From Cynocephalus volans (taxonomy: Eukaryota > Chordata > Mammalia > Dermoptera > Cynocephalidae), in the NCBI RefSeq assembly GCF_027409185.1, contig NC_084474.1, positions 27,371,382-27,435,381 on the forward strand: a stretch of DNA of 64,000 bases, in the 5' to 3' direction. This document shows positions 1 to 11,824 of the stretch, piece after piece (the first letter of the stretch is position 1; each line of letters opens with the position of its first letter). Below the pieces are notes generated by a model, which ran no database searches, was not told where the DNA came from, and worked only from the letters and a program-made list of their open reading frames with translations. Both the position numbers and the translations under genes were made by a program.

Positions 1-199
1 CACAATCAAGTTTTCTTGAGCTTTATTTTCTGAGCCTTCTATTGTGAGATCAGTGGGCAGCCTGGGCACGCTTTTGCAAAATCCACTCCCTAGCCCTTTC
101 ACTTTCACTAGTGGAGAACCACTAATATATGTTATCTCAACAAAGCACTGGATAAAACACATTCACACACATCATACTCTGAGCCTAACAGCTAAGGAG

Positions 200-470
200 A
201 ACACAGGTTAAGGGGGCAGGGCTAAGGGAGCAACAGCTTCCTGGGTTCAAATTCCTCTTCAGTAGTCTGGCTATGTGACTTCTGGCAAATTATTTGACAC
301 CTCTGTGCCTCCCTTTCCTGAGCTATAAAAGAGGGATGATACCAAATAGCACCTGTCTCACAGCACTATACCAAGAAAAATATGAGAGTATACAAGAAGG
401 GCACCTTAACCCATACTAGGTTTCTAGAAAGCACTCAATAAATGTTAACTATTTTACTTCATCCATTATA
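200..470 (+). repeat. MIR SINE (ancient)
   Basis: Recognised by the MIR order: a 'gggttcaaattcc' tRNA-like B-box region, a 'ctatgtgacttctggcaaattattt' type core, a 'cctctgtgcctccctttcctgagctataaaa' stretch and a tail ending in 'agcactcaataaatg'. Strongly diverged, as expected of a pre-placental element. Confidence 0.8.
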
Positions 471-656
471 ATTTCTATTTGTTGAAAATTAAAAGACAAG
501 AAAGAATCCTGCAATTTCAAGAATCATTAAAAACAGGGCTTATGACTAAAAAAGCTGGAGACTGTGTAGGACTTAACGTCTGTCCAGGTATAGGCTCTCC
601 CTGAGGCAAGGGTCTGGGAGATACCTGCTGATGTAATTTGCAGGACTGGAACTACT

Positions 657-1229
657 GTCATGTGTCACTTTATGATGGGGATACATTCTGAGAAACGCAT
701 CATTAGGTGAATTCGTTGCTGTGCAAACATCGCAGAGTATATGCACACAAACCCTGATGGTATAGCCTACTACACACCTAGATTATATGGTATGGCCTAT
801 TGCTCCTAGGCTACAAACACCTATAGCATATTACTGCACTGCATACTGTAGGCAGTTATAACACAATGGCATTTGTGTATCTAAACATAGCTAAACACAG
901 AAAAGATACAGTAAAAATAAGGTAAAAGATAAAAAACGGTTCACCTGTACAGGGAACTTACCATGAACAGAGCCTGCAGGACTGGAAGCTGCTTTGGGTG
1001 AGTCAAGTGAGTGAGTGAAGGCCTAGGCCATTGCTGCACACTACTGCAGACTTTATAAACCCTCTACACTTAGGCAACAATAAATTTATTTTTAAATTAA
1101 TTGCACTACAACATTACAACAGCTACAGTGTCACAAGGTGACAGGAGTTTTTCAGCTCTGTTTTAATCTTATAGGACCACCAATAAATACATGGTCCACC
1201 CTTGACCAAAACGTCATTATATGGTATAT
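657..1229 (+). mobile_element. Tigger-like non-autonomous DNA transposon
   Basis: The segment matches from memory a mammalian TcMar-Tigger-type repeat: it opens with a 'gtcatgtgtcactttatgatgggg' end, contains 'ggtatagcctactacacacctag' and 'tattgctcctaggctacaaac', and closes with 'aaaacgtcattatatgg'. No transposase frame survives. I recognise the family type but not the exact subfamily, and the ends are set by eye. Confidence 0.7.
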
Positions 1230-1424
1230 ATGGTACTCAAATCTATTCATCCTTTTTATGGACTAAACAACTAGACTGAGAGCCTTATAAAGTCCCATAA
1301 ACATTTGCTTGATCAGATTCCTAATAGGAAGAAGACATCCTCAAACTCACCATTCCCTATAATGTTTAAGATTTGTTTCCCCCACTCACTGGTCAGATTA
1401 ATCCCCCCTCCCACCAAAGTTTCC

Positions 1425-1610
1425 TCCATCGGCACAGTGACTTAATCTCCTTTAAGCTTCAGTCTCCTTCTGCAAAATGGGGTAACCTCTATTTTATAGG
1501 GTTGTGGCAAGAATGAAAGAATGCAGCACACATCAAAAAGCCTCTATCAAGTTGCTGGCACTCAATGATAGCTGCTATTATCACTTGTCATCACTGTTAT
1601 TCTCCCAATA
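1425..1610 (+). repeat. MIR SINE (ancient)
   Basis: MIR-type core: 'gtgacttaatctcctttaagcttcagtctcc', then 'ctgcaaaatggggtaa', a 'gggttgtggcaagaatgaaag' block and 'ttgctggcactcaatgatagctgct'. Diverged and 5'-truncated. Confidence 0.75.
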
Positions 1611-1614
1611 CAGG

Positions 1615-4600
1615 TATTTCAGTCAAGAGCAAGGATGAGCTACATCTAGAAAAACTGACAACCACAGCAGAACACCTGCCCAAGGCTGCATATGGGACCT
1701 TTCCATCCTTTAGAAACCTAGGATGGTAAGGCCCAGACTATGGAGCCTTAAAGCAGCAACAATGCACAGGCAACCACAGAAATGAGAAGTTCCCAACAGG
1801 TTGCCTCTCACTTTCGACCAACTAGAGAGTACTGTCCTGAGCACACACCACACAGGACTTACAGAGAGACAGGACAAAATGTGATTTCAGAGGAAATAAA
1901 TCAAAATTAATTATAAATATCCATACCTTAATTAAAAGAAATCTATTTAATCATAAGCTAATCTGTCAAAGGGACACTTAACTACTTTATTGTAAACATT
2001 ACAATCCTATTTTCAAGAAAAAGACAACCCAAAGCCAAATCAAAGCACAATTTGCTTACATTATGTAATCAAAATTACACACAGAAAGAAGAATAGGTCT
2101 TTAGTACCAAAACAAATTGAAATTAAGGCAAATATGTCCCTTGCCACCTCCCTCCTCACCAAAAAAAAAAAAAAAAAAAAAAAAATCATCACCCACCCTG
2201 TACTCCCCATATTCCCCCCTTTAATCACTGGAATTGTAATGGATGGTTTATACAATCAATGTGCACTGCCAATGCCAGGACAATGTACTCATCAAATGAC
2301 TAAGTGAACAAATGAATAAAACAATGGTTAAATGAGGCAAGAATGCAAAGACAAAATGTAAAAAGCCCAAAATGAGATTTAAGTTGGCCATGGAGAACTG
2401 GAACAGCTCAGAATTGGCTGCCTGTAAGGCATACATATACATTCTGCCAGAATTAACAGGCTAACTTCAATTCTCCATATATCTGTCAATTGATGCCTAG
2501 CTAAAGAAAAAGATGTTTTCTTTTAGAACCTTTAACTAGTTGCTAATACATTCTACAGATAAGCAGCTCCTCTCTCTTAATTACTTAAAATTATGGTTCT
2601 ATGTCCAAAGCCCTCAAAAGCAGCTAAGTAAAACACCACTATAGGTTCCCTGCTCATCTAATTCTTCTTTAAAAATTTCCAACCAGGGAACCAAATGAAA
2701 ATCGTCCTAGAATCAACATTTCCACAATTACATTGTCATCACAGCCACTGGAAGCCAGAAGTGTGGTCAATGATCAACATTTCACAAGGTAAACACATAA
2801 AATCTTTGCCTTAAAAGCCAGTACTCTACCTGCAGCCTATCTAGTCTTTTGTCACCTTCATAGCAGAAGGTTATTTTTAAGATCTCCACTCCTTTTCATA
2901 ATCCATTTTACAAAAGCTAGGAAAACTACACCAGCTTTTAAAATATCCACAAAAGTCATATTCTCACCTCTGTGTAGAAATTAGCATCCAGAATCCACAA
3001 ACTATGTGTTTATGTTGTCTGAAGTGAGGGTCCGTGACACTAAAATTGTATTTTATAGCTTTTCCAGACATTACTTTTAATAGACTTCAGAGAGTAATAT
3101 GACATAATATTCCCTCTACAGTTTGCAATTCATAATTTCTAGAAGCTGTTAAAACAAAAAAGAAAATAAACACACAAACACTAAGAATATCCTTTTTGAT
3201 TAGAAAAACAAGGCATAGAGGTAAAATTAGCTTGAGATATGAAAGAGTACAAAAAACTAAAGGTTTTGCTCTGTGATCCCTTAAATGGCTTTCATTATTG
3301 GTATGTAATTATAGTCATTATTTCACTAGGGGAAAAGATCCTGATTTGCTGCTGATTTTATGATTTACTGCAATAAAAGACAAATAGCTTAAAGCAGTGA
3401 CTTATTTTCTCTCTCCCATTCTCTTAATTTAAAATCAATAAAGCATGTAATAACATATAATGTCAAACAAAACTACAAACACAAAATATTTAAAGTTAGT
3501 AATTCCTTAAATAGCAGTTTTGCTATAACAACTGCTAAGCATTAATTATGCTTTTAAATATAATTTCAATCATGACACGTTAACAGTCAAAATATCAAAT
3601 AAGGACACACTGTGCATTTCAGAAAATTAATCTTTCTAGAAAATTTGTTTAAAAAGACCTTTTTGTGTGTGTGCCCAATATCTTAAGAAGGACTGCTTAA
3701 AAGAATTGCTTTTAAACCAGTATAACACAATTTTTTCTAAGAAATCCAAGCTGTCAATTTATGGGTCACATTTCAACCTGATGTGATTTGTGATTTGAAA
3801 CAGCTTAGGTACTGAATCTTAAATATAGGGTGTGTAATGGAAGCACTGCTCATAGATCCTTCATTCTACCAAGTCTTGGAAAGCTTTAATAAGACATAAC
3901 TAAAGCCAATCAGGGAGCATTACCCCTTTATCCACTCTTACACTACACCCCAAATCCCCCTCCAACCATTACATTGTGTTATTTCCAGTAAAGTGCTCTT
4001 CTAACACTGAGCAAAAGTCATCTAAATTATATTTAACTACTTAAGTGTTAAAATCCAAAAAACATTAACTACCCTAAACATATTATATGCATAATTGGTG
4101 AGCTCTTTTCTACCCTCTGCTTCAGTATCCTGACATCTAAAAGTCAAAGAACTCCTCTGTTAAAGACTGAAATTCCCAGGAGGAAGAAGGCTCATCAGAT
4201 CCAGTCTGAGAGCACACAATGGAATCACAGCTGACGATGCACATCTTTTTCTAGATGTCTCCATATGCTTGAGAGGTTTTTCTTCCCCTCTAGCCAGGCA
4301 CTAGGGGACTTGCTACTAATCTCTGCCACCAAGAATCTGAGAATATTTTCAAAGATTATTGTAGATAATGAAGTAAAATAATGTGTTGCTTTTAAGCATA
4401 CAAAAACAAGGGCACGTGTGAAAGTGACCATCAGTAAAAAAATCAACTAATGATGAGGGTTTTGAATGTTATTTACTTTATAACGCTCCCTAGTTCTGTC
4501 AATATAAATAAATGTTTGTTTTATCTTCTGTTTCTACTATTTTATCACCAAAATAACACTTCAAGGGTTACAGCAAAATGCAATTAATTTATGCCTACAT

Positions 4601-5900
4601 GAATATTCAAAATTATACTGGATTGGGAATTTATATTATTAATTTGAAAATGGTCTGTTACAACAGAATACATTTGTAGGGTTTGGTAAATAGTTTCCTA
4701 AAACTATGGCCTCCTCGATCCTTTCTTAGTAACCCAATATTAATAAAAGCTTGAGAACCTAGTATAAGATAAATATCATACACATAAAATACCTTTAAAA
4801 AAACTTCCCAAATTAGTTATATTTATGATAAGTTATCACAAAAATCAATGCATTCATTCCTAATAAGATGAATTCATTCTTTCAGCTCCCAATGAGTCTA
4901 CAAATTCCACTTGGGAAAATGAGCCCTTGCTGCTGTCAGTGTGCAATAACCTCATCAACAAAGAACAGGAGCATGCACACACATACACACACACAGCATT
5001 GTAGCAGCTGCTGTCTTTTTAAAAGACTGCTATTCCTGCGGAGCAACCTGTGATCTTTATAAAGAACCAAAGACCTACCCCTCTCTGTTCCTATAAGTCT
5101 AGAGCTGAGAAAGTCACTCGATTGAACGCAACAGTTGAAACCAAAGACGTCTCCTGATCTTGTATAAACCAGAAAAGTATCCACACACTGTACAATTCAG
5201 CAGTGTTTAAGAAGAAAACTAAAATTATTTTTAAGAATCTTTTGTGTGGGAGTATTCTGGCAAACTACATTTTACTCAAGACTTTTTCTGTAGACAAATA
5301 TTTTTTGACTAGCTCTGCTCCTTAAATACCCACGCTTAACTTTTCAATCAGTGATGCTTTGGTTCCTAACTTCATTTTGTTTTCCCAATAAAGAGCAAAA
5401 AGGAAAAAAAAAATGCATGCCATAAACCATAACTTTTTTTAAAATGTCATCTCCAAATGCCGAACTTTTAAGTGCACTTTGGGAATAGGCGGTCTAATTA
5501 TACAAGAAACCAGTGAAGCCATTACAAACAATGATGCTTTACACCCCCAATACTGTTATCCGTCGACGTAAGGCCACCCCGACGCCTTCATTCTCAGGGT
5601 ATCCTTTCAAATTTCATTGTCCCCGTGCTGGGGTCGCTGGGCTAAACTGAGATAGAGGTAAATGGATAACCCTATGATCCCTCAGCACGTAAACCGGGCG
5701 CTAAGGTCCAGAACACGATCACCACAGCATATGCCATTTTAGAAACGGGCCTCGGGGAGTTACTGCCACATCGTAAAGAGGCTTTAGACTTCGTCGCGTC
5801 TAAAACAACATCTCTTCAGGTACGCGAGAAATACAATATCTCATGTACCTCTACAGGTCTTGTCGTGTCACAGCTCCTATAAGTGACACTACCCCACAGA
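1615..5900. other. AT-rich single-copy stretch, no gene seen
   Basis: No reading frame here resembles a known protein, and I see no clear young repeat. It holds a pure A tract at about 2161-2185 and a short CA run near 4977-4998. CpG dinucleotides become more frequent after about 5560, approaching the island. If the minus-strand gene proposed at 7.6 kb is real, this is its first intron or the sequence downstream of exon 1. Confidence 0.6.
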
Positions 5901-6037
5901 TGAAGGAGCGGGTGACTAGGGATGGACAAGAGTAGATAGCTAGCTCTTGGCGTCTCCATGACTCCCCCGCCCGCGTGCAACTCTGCTCTCACTGGTCCCG
6001 GAGAAACCCCGCCCCCTGCCTTCCTCCGGTCCCCACG

Positions 6038-6080
6038 ATTGGCTTACCGACACCCGGCAGGTCAGCTCGCCTTCGATTGG
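6038..6080. promoter_or_regulatory. Paired inverted CCAAT boxes with adjacent GC box
   Basis: ATTGG (CCAAT on the minus strand) occurs at 6038-6042 and 6076-6080, 38 bp apart, with a CCCCGCCCCC box at 6007-6016. Closely spaced CCAAT boxes bind NF-Y in many TATA-less promoters. Their place at the left edge of the island, 1.6 kb from the predicted ATG at 7662, suggests a separate start site. Direction cannot be fixed from these motifs. Confidence 0.5.
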
Positions 6081-7623
6081 CTCATTTGCCCCATCAGTCA
6101 GACGCAGCAAGATTCGGGTCGGTGGGAGGGGAAAGCAGTGGCAGTAGGATTAGAGGACGAGGTGGCAAAGGAGGGTGTTCAGGCTCCGTCGCTGGTTTGG
6201 GAAAGTTTCCCCTACCCCTGACGGGCCAAAAAGGCGTTAGGCCCAGTCCAGCTCTAGGCTGCTGGAAGGAGGCTCAAGTCCCCGATTCCCGCCCCTCGGT
6301 CCCGCAGGCCCCGGAAACCACTAGGGGGAGGGGAAAGAGGGAGGGGCCATCTAACCAGGGACCGACCCACCCCCGATCTCGGAAGAGGCGCCTCCGGGAC
6401 TCCCCGGAGGGGCGGGGGGCAGGGAGCTCCAGCCCGCAGCGACGACCCCGGCCCCCTCCCCCAGCAGCCCCCGGGGGCCCGACAGAGAAGTGTCCCCGGG
6501 CCCTGGGAGTGACTGTCACGAACCGGCCCAGAGGGCCCCTCCCGCTTCCCGCCTGGGGCCCTGAGAGCTTGCCCCTTCGGGGCAAGACGGGGAGAAGGGG
6601 GAAAGACAAGGGGGCGCTGGCGAGCCAACCCGGAACCTCCCGGACCGCCTCCCGCCCCCAGCCCCGGCCCCAACGCGCCTCCTGCACACATGCCCGCACC
6701 CAGAAAGTTAAGTCAGGGGCGAGCCCAGCTCGGCGCCGCCGCGGCCCGGCCGCCGGTTCCCCGCCCCCACCGCGGCCCGGCCTGCTCGGCCCGAGCGCCC
6801 CGCCCGCCGCAGCTCCTTCCCGTTCGCTCGCGGCGCCCCTCGCCCCCCGCCCCCGGCGCTGACACGGTCCCGGGCCGCCCCTCCCGCCAGGCCGCGGCTC
6901 CCCCTCCTCCCCGCGCCTCAGCCCGCCGGTCGCTCGTAACACCCCGCTTCACCTTCACACACCCCCAGCACTTCCCGAGTCCTGCCTCCCCTCGCCCGGC
7001 TCCCACCCTCTGCTGCAGCCACTCCGCGTTTCCATTAAAGAATGCACCTTCCCGGGATCCACCTTCCCGGCTCCGCCGCGCTCCCCGCGAGGGGGCTGGA
7101 GCCTCGGTTCTCGCCGAGCCCGCACCGGGCTGGGCGGCGGGCACTCGCTCCTCGGGGCGGGGGCCGCACCCGCGCCCCCGGCCTCCCCGCCGCGCCTCGG
7201 CGCTCACCTCTCGCCTGCACCGCGGGCTGCAGCCTCCACCCGCCTCGCGCTCCGGGACTCGTCTCCCGAGCTCTCGCCAGGCGCTGGAGCGCCTCCTTTC
7301 TCTCCCGGGGACTCCGCGTCTCCTCGCCGCTTCCCGCCCTCCCCACCCGCCAAGCCCCAACTCCCCAGCTTCGCGGCGCCGCCGGGATGCAACTCCCGTT
7401 TTCCGCGCACTCGGGCAGCGGTCCCCGCACACAAAAACAGCCCTCTTGGAGGCGCACGGCTCTGCCGGGCTCCGCGCAGGAAAGGCAGTCGCGACCGGGG
7501 GTGGGGACGCGACGCCCCCCGCCCGCTGCCCGCCTCCCGCCCGCCCTCGCGGCTCCCGGGGAAGGCGCGGTTACCGGCTCGGGTCGGTCACGCCGTCAGG
7601 TGCCGGCTGCCGTCGGCGCTGAC

Positions 7624-7662
7624 CTTCGCTGCCGAAGCTGTAGCGGAGGCTGCGGCCGCCAT
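7624..7662 (-). CDS. Candidate first coding exon of an unidentified leftward gene
   Basis: On the minus strand an ATG at 7662 lies in strong initiation context (A at -3, G at +4) and reads M-A-A-A-A-S-A-T-A-S-A-A-K. It then meets AAG|GTCAGC, a possible splice donor with the intron starting at 7623, which leaves 13 codons in phase 0. Without splicing the frame stops 12 codons later, so a spliced transcript is the only sensible reading. Many vertebrate genes start with such an Ala-rich first exon inside a CpG island, with a YY1 motif over the ATG, as here. No second exon is recognisable in the 7.6 kb to the left, so intron 1 would leave the window. I compared it mentally with SCFD1 and other Ala-rich starts and found no match. 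A non-coding first exon remains possible. Confidence 0.45.
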
Positions 7663-7665
7663 GTT
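7655..7665 (-). promoter_or_regulatory. YY1-type motif over the predicted start codon
   Basis: The minus strand reads AACATGGCGGC, one base from the YY1 consensus AAGATGGCGGC. In human promoters this motif is typically found just downstream of the start site, in sense orientation, often overlapping the ATG. Its orientation supports leftward transcription. Confidence 0.55.
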
Positions 7666-7722
7666 CCCGTGTTAATAACTGCTGCCTGGTTGTTTATTTC
7701 AATGGAGATCCTCCCACAACGC

Positions 7723-7745
7723 CCTCCTCCTCCTCCTCCTCCTCC
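7723..7745. repeat. CCT triplet microsatellite in promoter
   Basis: About seven CCT units (GGA on the minus strand), roughly 60-80 bp upstream of the predicted minus-strand ATG and so probably in its 5' UTR or core promoter. Confidence 0.85.
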
Positions 7746-8430
7746 GCGTCTCCGCACTTGCGGAGAGACAGACCGCGCGAGCTCGCGAGCAGGGGAGGGG
7801 GCTCGAGAGCCAGGCCGTCCCTCCCTCCGCCTCCCCGGCAGTGGCCACCGCCAAGTCCTGTCACTGGGGAAAGGACGAGGCGGAAACTTGCCTCTCGCGC
7901 CCCCGGGGAGGGGGCGAAGGTGGACGGACGGTTCTTCGGGGAGCAGACCCTGGCCGCGGGGTCCGCAGCATCTCCGTCGCCAGAGTCCTCTAAGAAGGCG
8001 GCCTGGGGAGAGGTGGAGTAAGGGGACTGGGGACAAAATGGGTGACTGTGGTAGAGGGAGGGTGACCTATGGGTGACTGGAAGTGAAGGGAGAGTAAACA
8101 GAGGACTCCATGGGAGGGCAAAGGGCAGTGCCAAAAAAGAAAGCCAGCAAGTGGAATAGGCCAGGGCCGCACAGTGGAGGCAGTGGGACCTTGGGGCCGC
8201 AGACGGCCGGGACGATGCCCCAAGACGAAGATCAGGGAGAGCCAAGTGCCAGGTTCGCCCGGGGAGTAGCCTCCCGCCCGCGCACTCGCCGGGCCCCTCT
8301 GCTAGCACCCTACACCCCTCGGGCGCACCGCACCAATCCACCCTCCCCGAATGCTGCTGCTGCCCCGGGAGGTGCCCCTCGTCCGTTAAGGCCCCCTCGG
8401 TTCCAATGAGGATGAGCTTCTGTTGCAGTC

Positions 8431-8884
8431 GTATCTCAGGAGGGGATGGAGAGGCGCGACTGTGTGAGCTTAAAGGGGTGACAGCCAGCAGTTGCATGAT
8501 AAAGCAAAAGCTGCACACAGTGTGTAAAACCTTAACCTGGGTCAGCATTCTCCGCACGCCATGAAATCACAAAAGTTTTTATTGGAAAGTCCACTCTCTA
8601 GACATCAGTGAGGTATTGGGGGGATGCAGGAAATTAGCCACCATAAATGCAAAAACCCCATTTAAGTGTTAGACGGATCAGTTGTATGCTTCGGAAAAAC
8701 AAGTTTTTTCCAACTTAGGTATACAGTAACTAATTGAAAAAATGAGCAGCATTTATTTACCTGCAGTTAATCAAAATATGAGGAACACATTTCTTTATTG
8801 TTAGTCTTATGAGAAAGGTCACTTGCCATAGACAATAATCGTGTTTACTGAACACTTAACTAGGTGGCTCTGTGCTGAGTGATT
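8431..8884. other. Island shore, nothing recognised
   Basis: Base composition falls back to AT-rich. I see no convincing repeat, RNA gene or protein-like frame. Confidence 0.5.
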
Positions 8885-9060
8885 TATAAACACTATAGAT
8901 TTTTAATCCTCAAGCCTTATGAATTGCCATTTTTATACTTCACAAAAAAATTGACGGTTAAAGAAGTAAAGTAATTTTCCCAGGGTCACACGGCCAGCAA
9001 GTTAGACAGGATTTGAGTCCAGATCTGCCAAGCTCCAACGCCCATGTTTTAATCGTATCT
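8885..9060 (-). repeat. MIR SINE (ancient)
   Basis: Reads as the reverse complement of MIR: 'ggttaaagaagtaaagtaattttcccagggtcacacggccagcaagttagacaggatttgagtcc' is the usual antisense core. Moderately diverged. Confidence 0.8.
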
Positions 9061-10655
9061 TCAACCTCGAATTTGTAGGAATACCACCAGTTTTATTTGG
9101 GGAAAGAAAAAGTGTGTATTTGTGTTTGATTACGGAACGAAAATGTTTGGAAGGCTATAACACAAATGTTAGTTAGCACCAGGGAGTATAGTTAGAAGGG
9201 GTGTGTAATGGGGTACTTCCACTTTCTATTTTGTGCACTTACCTAGCGTTTGAAATGTTTGCACTGACGATGTATTAATGTAGTAAATTTTTAAAGATTT
9301 TTTTTAATTAGCTGGAATAATGGAATTACATTCCCTGAAAACCCAAAGTATTCCAAAAAATTAGCAGAGAAAATGGGAAATGCAGGGTTTTTTATGGCCT
9401 GTCTTGTTCCACTAATACTAGTCTATAGTGTTACTACAGTGAGGTGGTAGTCACCTGAGGTCTGTCACATTACTGGACTTGGATTTTCTTTCCTGTCCTC
9501 ACCCCCAAGTGTAACTTATCAGGAGCTGTGATAAAGAAATGGTTCTCCTTCTTAACTTCCATTCCTCCCTTTTTTGGCAAAAGTCCAGAGTCCATCAATC
9601 TTCTGCAACAGCAGATTTCACATTTTTCAAAAACTACCCATGATATCTGTGCAAACAAATGACTCCCCATTGCATTTCCATATTACTCAATAAAACTTCT
9701 CACTACATGCTCAAGATACGTGACTGTTTCTACAAAAAATAAAACAAACAGAAAAATCTGACGGCATCGCATAATGAGTTCCATGTCCAGCTGCTACTCT
9801 ATTGCCTGGAACCTTGAGGAATCATGTAATTTCTGCTCTCTAGTACAGTCTCTGGGTTCCCTCCAAACTTCATGCCATTGTTATAAAGATATTTTGTCTT
9901 GTGCTAGAATTGTTTATATATTTGTGTTTCTCTTTCACTAGATTGTAGGCTCCTCAGGGCTCAGGACCTGGTCTTATTCTTGTTTGTACATGCTATAGCA
10001 ACTAACAGGGAATTGTATAATGTTTGCTATTTAATTGAATCTGTAAAATATAAATAACAGTATCTGTCCCAATCCCCATATCCCCTTCCCCACCTCATCC
10101 TCAAATGCCTTGCTCATAAAATGTTTATAAAAAACATTTTTCATATTTCGAAAGAACTTTGATTTCTGGGAGATCTCAAAATAATTTTTTATAAAAACTA
10201 GCCATAATTATTAGAATATCATCACAGTGATAATGTAAAATGAAAACGTAGACAAGGCAGTAAATAAGGTGACTTAATGACACAAAGAAAAAAGAAAGAA
10301 AAGATATAAGAACTGGGCACATTACCAAGAGAGAACAACACAATAAGAAAAAAAATAAGGAAATTATTGAAATTTAGTATAAGCACAAACTTGACAGCAT
10401 GGATGGATGAGGCAAGGAAACAAACCAAAAAGAAGTGTCAGCAGAATCATAAATGCAACTTAAAATAGTAAGAAAATGATAAATTATATATTTAACAATA
10501 TACCTAATAAAAATCAGAACAATATGAGTACTATAGGACAAGAATTTTTATTTTTGTTTACCTGTTCTTCCACATTTAATTTTCAGAGTACTCCCTTTTT
10601 CATACGTAAAAATGGGAGATTCTATACTGTTTTTGTACTAACACTACTAGCATGC
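9061..10655. other. AT-rich stretch, L2-like scrap only
   Basis: Mostly single-copy-looking sequence. Around 9935-10020, 'tagattgtaggctcctcagggctcaggacctgg' is the usual L2 3'-end phrase. No gene or RNA is supported. Confidence 0.5.
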
Positions 10656-10659
10656 ATCA

Positions 10660-10860
10660 TGATACAGCGGGAGGTAGCACGGTATGGTGTAAAGAGCTAG
10701 AGAAGATAAACAAACATGATATGAAATGGGCTCTGCTTCTATGTGTTCTTAGACAAGTCACTAAATATCACAATTTTCTCATCTGTACAATTGTAAGACC
10801 TAAATATAATGGTGTAAATAAATATTCTTTGTTAACTATCAAGCTCTTTATACAGATGTA
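10660..10860 (+). repeat. MIR SINE (ancient)
   Basis: Forward MIR: 'gggctctgcttctatgtgttcttagacaagtcactaaatatcacaattttctcatctgtacaattg' followed by a diverged tail. Confidence 0.65.
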
Positions 10861-11012
10861 AAGAAATATTATGGTGGCTAAATCTGTATGTAGCCCAGTT
10901 ATCTTCATTTTGGTGCACTCTCAAATTGCAAAAGCAAAACCCTATAGTTCATTCTATTAAAATGTAATCACTGGGGAGAAAATCAGTTAAAATATTTGGC
11001 AATTTGATTATT

Positions 11013-11142
11013 AAAACAACTACAGGTAGGGCTGGCCGGTTAGCTCACTTGGGAGAGCGTTGTGTTGGTAACACCAAGATCAAGGGTTCGGATCCTCTTA
11101 CCCACCAGTCACAAAAAAAACCCCACAAAACAACTACAGGTA
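11013..11142 (+). mobile_element. tRNA-Ile SINE, monomer, with 16-bp target duplication
   Basis: Element 11029-11126 starts with the tRNA-Ile acceptor/D-arm sequence (ggccggttagctcac), has an A box, an anticodon-region 'ggtaacaccaa' and a B box 'ggttcggatcc', and ends in an A/C-rich tail. A perfect 16-bp duplication (11013-11028 and 11127-11142) flanks it, proving insertion by L1-type retrotransposition. The extra base in the B box relative to tRNA-Ile and the flanking duplication argue against a working tRNA gene. Confidence 0.93.
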
Positions 11143-11199
11143 TAACCAAATGTTTTATTCTTATTATTTGCTCTCTTCTAAATCCCTTAAGTTTTAAAC

Positions 11200-11350
11200 C
11201 TACCATAAATAAGTGTCTAATATGGGTCAAGTATATTACATATATTTTTATTTCTAATCAAAGTAAGTATTATATGTATTATTCCTATTTTGCATATGAG
11301 GAAACTGAGGTTCAGAGAGGTTAAATAATGTATGAAAGATTATAGAGCTG
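11200..11350 (-). repeat. MIR SINE fragment
   Basis: 'cctattttgcatatgaggaaactgaggttcagagaggttaaataatg' is the antisense MIR/MIRb signature. Confidence 0.8.
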
Positions 11351-11479
11351 CTTTGCTGCATGGCAACATTTTAATATCTCTACTACTGTAAGCAACATAT
11401 CCTCATCTTTATTTCCTCAGTATAATAATTCCTAAGCATAATACATGCTCAATAAATGATCATGAAATGAATTAATAAA

Positions 11480-11690
11480 TACATGAACGGATTTCCTTCA
11501 AGCTGTACTGCACATTGTCACAAGATTCATCTTCCCACTTTTATTCTGTTACTTTACCACATAAAAACATTTAATGTTCCTTCATTACCTACAGAATATA
11601 ATTTAAATTCTTTACCTTACATTAAGACCCTCCTTGGTATGGTCCTAACTGCTTTTTCTAGCCATATCTCTCTTATTGCTTGAACAGCAA
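11480..11690 (+). repeat. L2 LINE 3'-region fragment
   Basis: Diverged match to the L2 3' region: a 'cctacagaatataatttaaattc' block, then 'acattaagaccctccttggtatggtcctaac' and 'tagccatatctctc', in consensus order. Confidence 0.6.
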
Positions 11691-11724
11691 CAACAAATAT
11701 TTGTACTTAATATAATCACACTCA

Positions 11725-11822
11725 TTCCAGGGTATTCTGGAATCAGACTGCTATGAGTTTCAATCTTGACTCTTACTGTGTGAACTTAGTCAAGTTACTT
11801 AACCTCTCTGGAAATTCTATCC
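11725..11822 (+). repeat. MIR SINE fragment
   Basis: 'tggaatcagactgctatgagtttcaatcttgactcttactgtgtgaacttagtcaagttacttaacctctctgg' is the forward MIR core. Confidence 0.8.
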
Positions 11823-11824
11823 AG

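Larger units (their letters stand above)
5930..8430. promoter_or_regulatory. CpG island promoter, about 2.5 kb
   Basis: Very GC-rich sequence dense in CpG, in sharp contrast to AT-rich flanks on both sides. It carries many GC boxes (for example 6007-6016), two inverted CCAAT boxes near 6.04-6.08 kb, a CCT triplet run at 7723-7745 and a YY1-type motif at 7655-7665. Islands of this kind mark constitutive or developmental promoters. The long open frames on both strands here are a by-product of few stop codons in GC-rich DNA: they overlap one another on opposite strands, are rich in Arg, Pro, Gly and Ala, and show no domain. The best evidence for direction is the leftward start at 7662. Confidence 0.9.

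Noticed and set aside
2161-2185. A tract as a retroposon tail
   Set aside because: No recognisable element body precedes it and no target duplication was found.
7624-7662. Naming the gene as SCFD1 from its Ala-rich start
   Set aside because: SCFD1 continues with a different sequence after its Ala run and has no Lys at this junction; the resemblance is composition only.
5975-8557. Long overlapping open frames of 140-344 codons on both strands in the CpG island
   Set aside because: They overlap in several frames at once, are Arg/Pro/Gly/Ala-rich with no domain, and arise because GC-rich DNA has few stop codons.
11029-11126. Possible tRNA-Ile gene
   Set aside because: Altered B-box spacing, an A-rich tail in place of a Pol III terminator and a 16-bp target duplication show a SINE.
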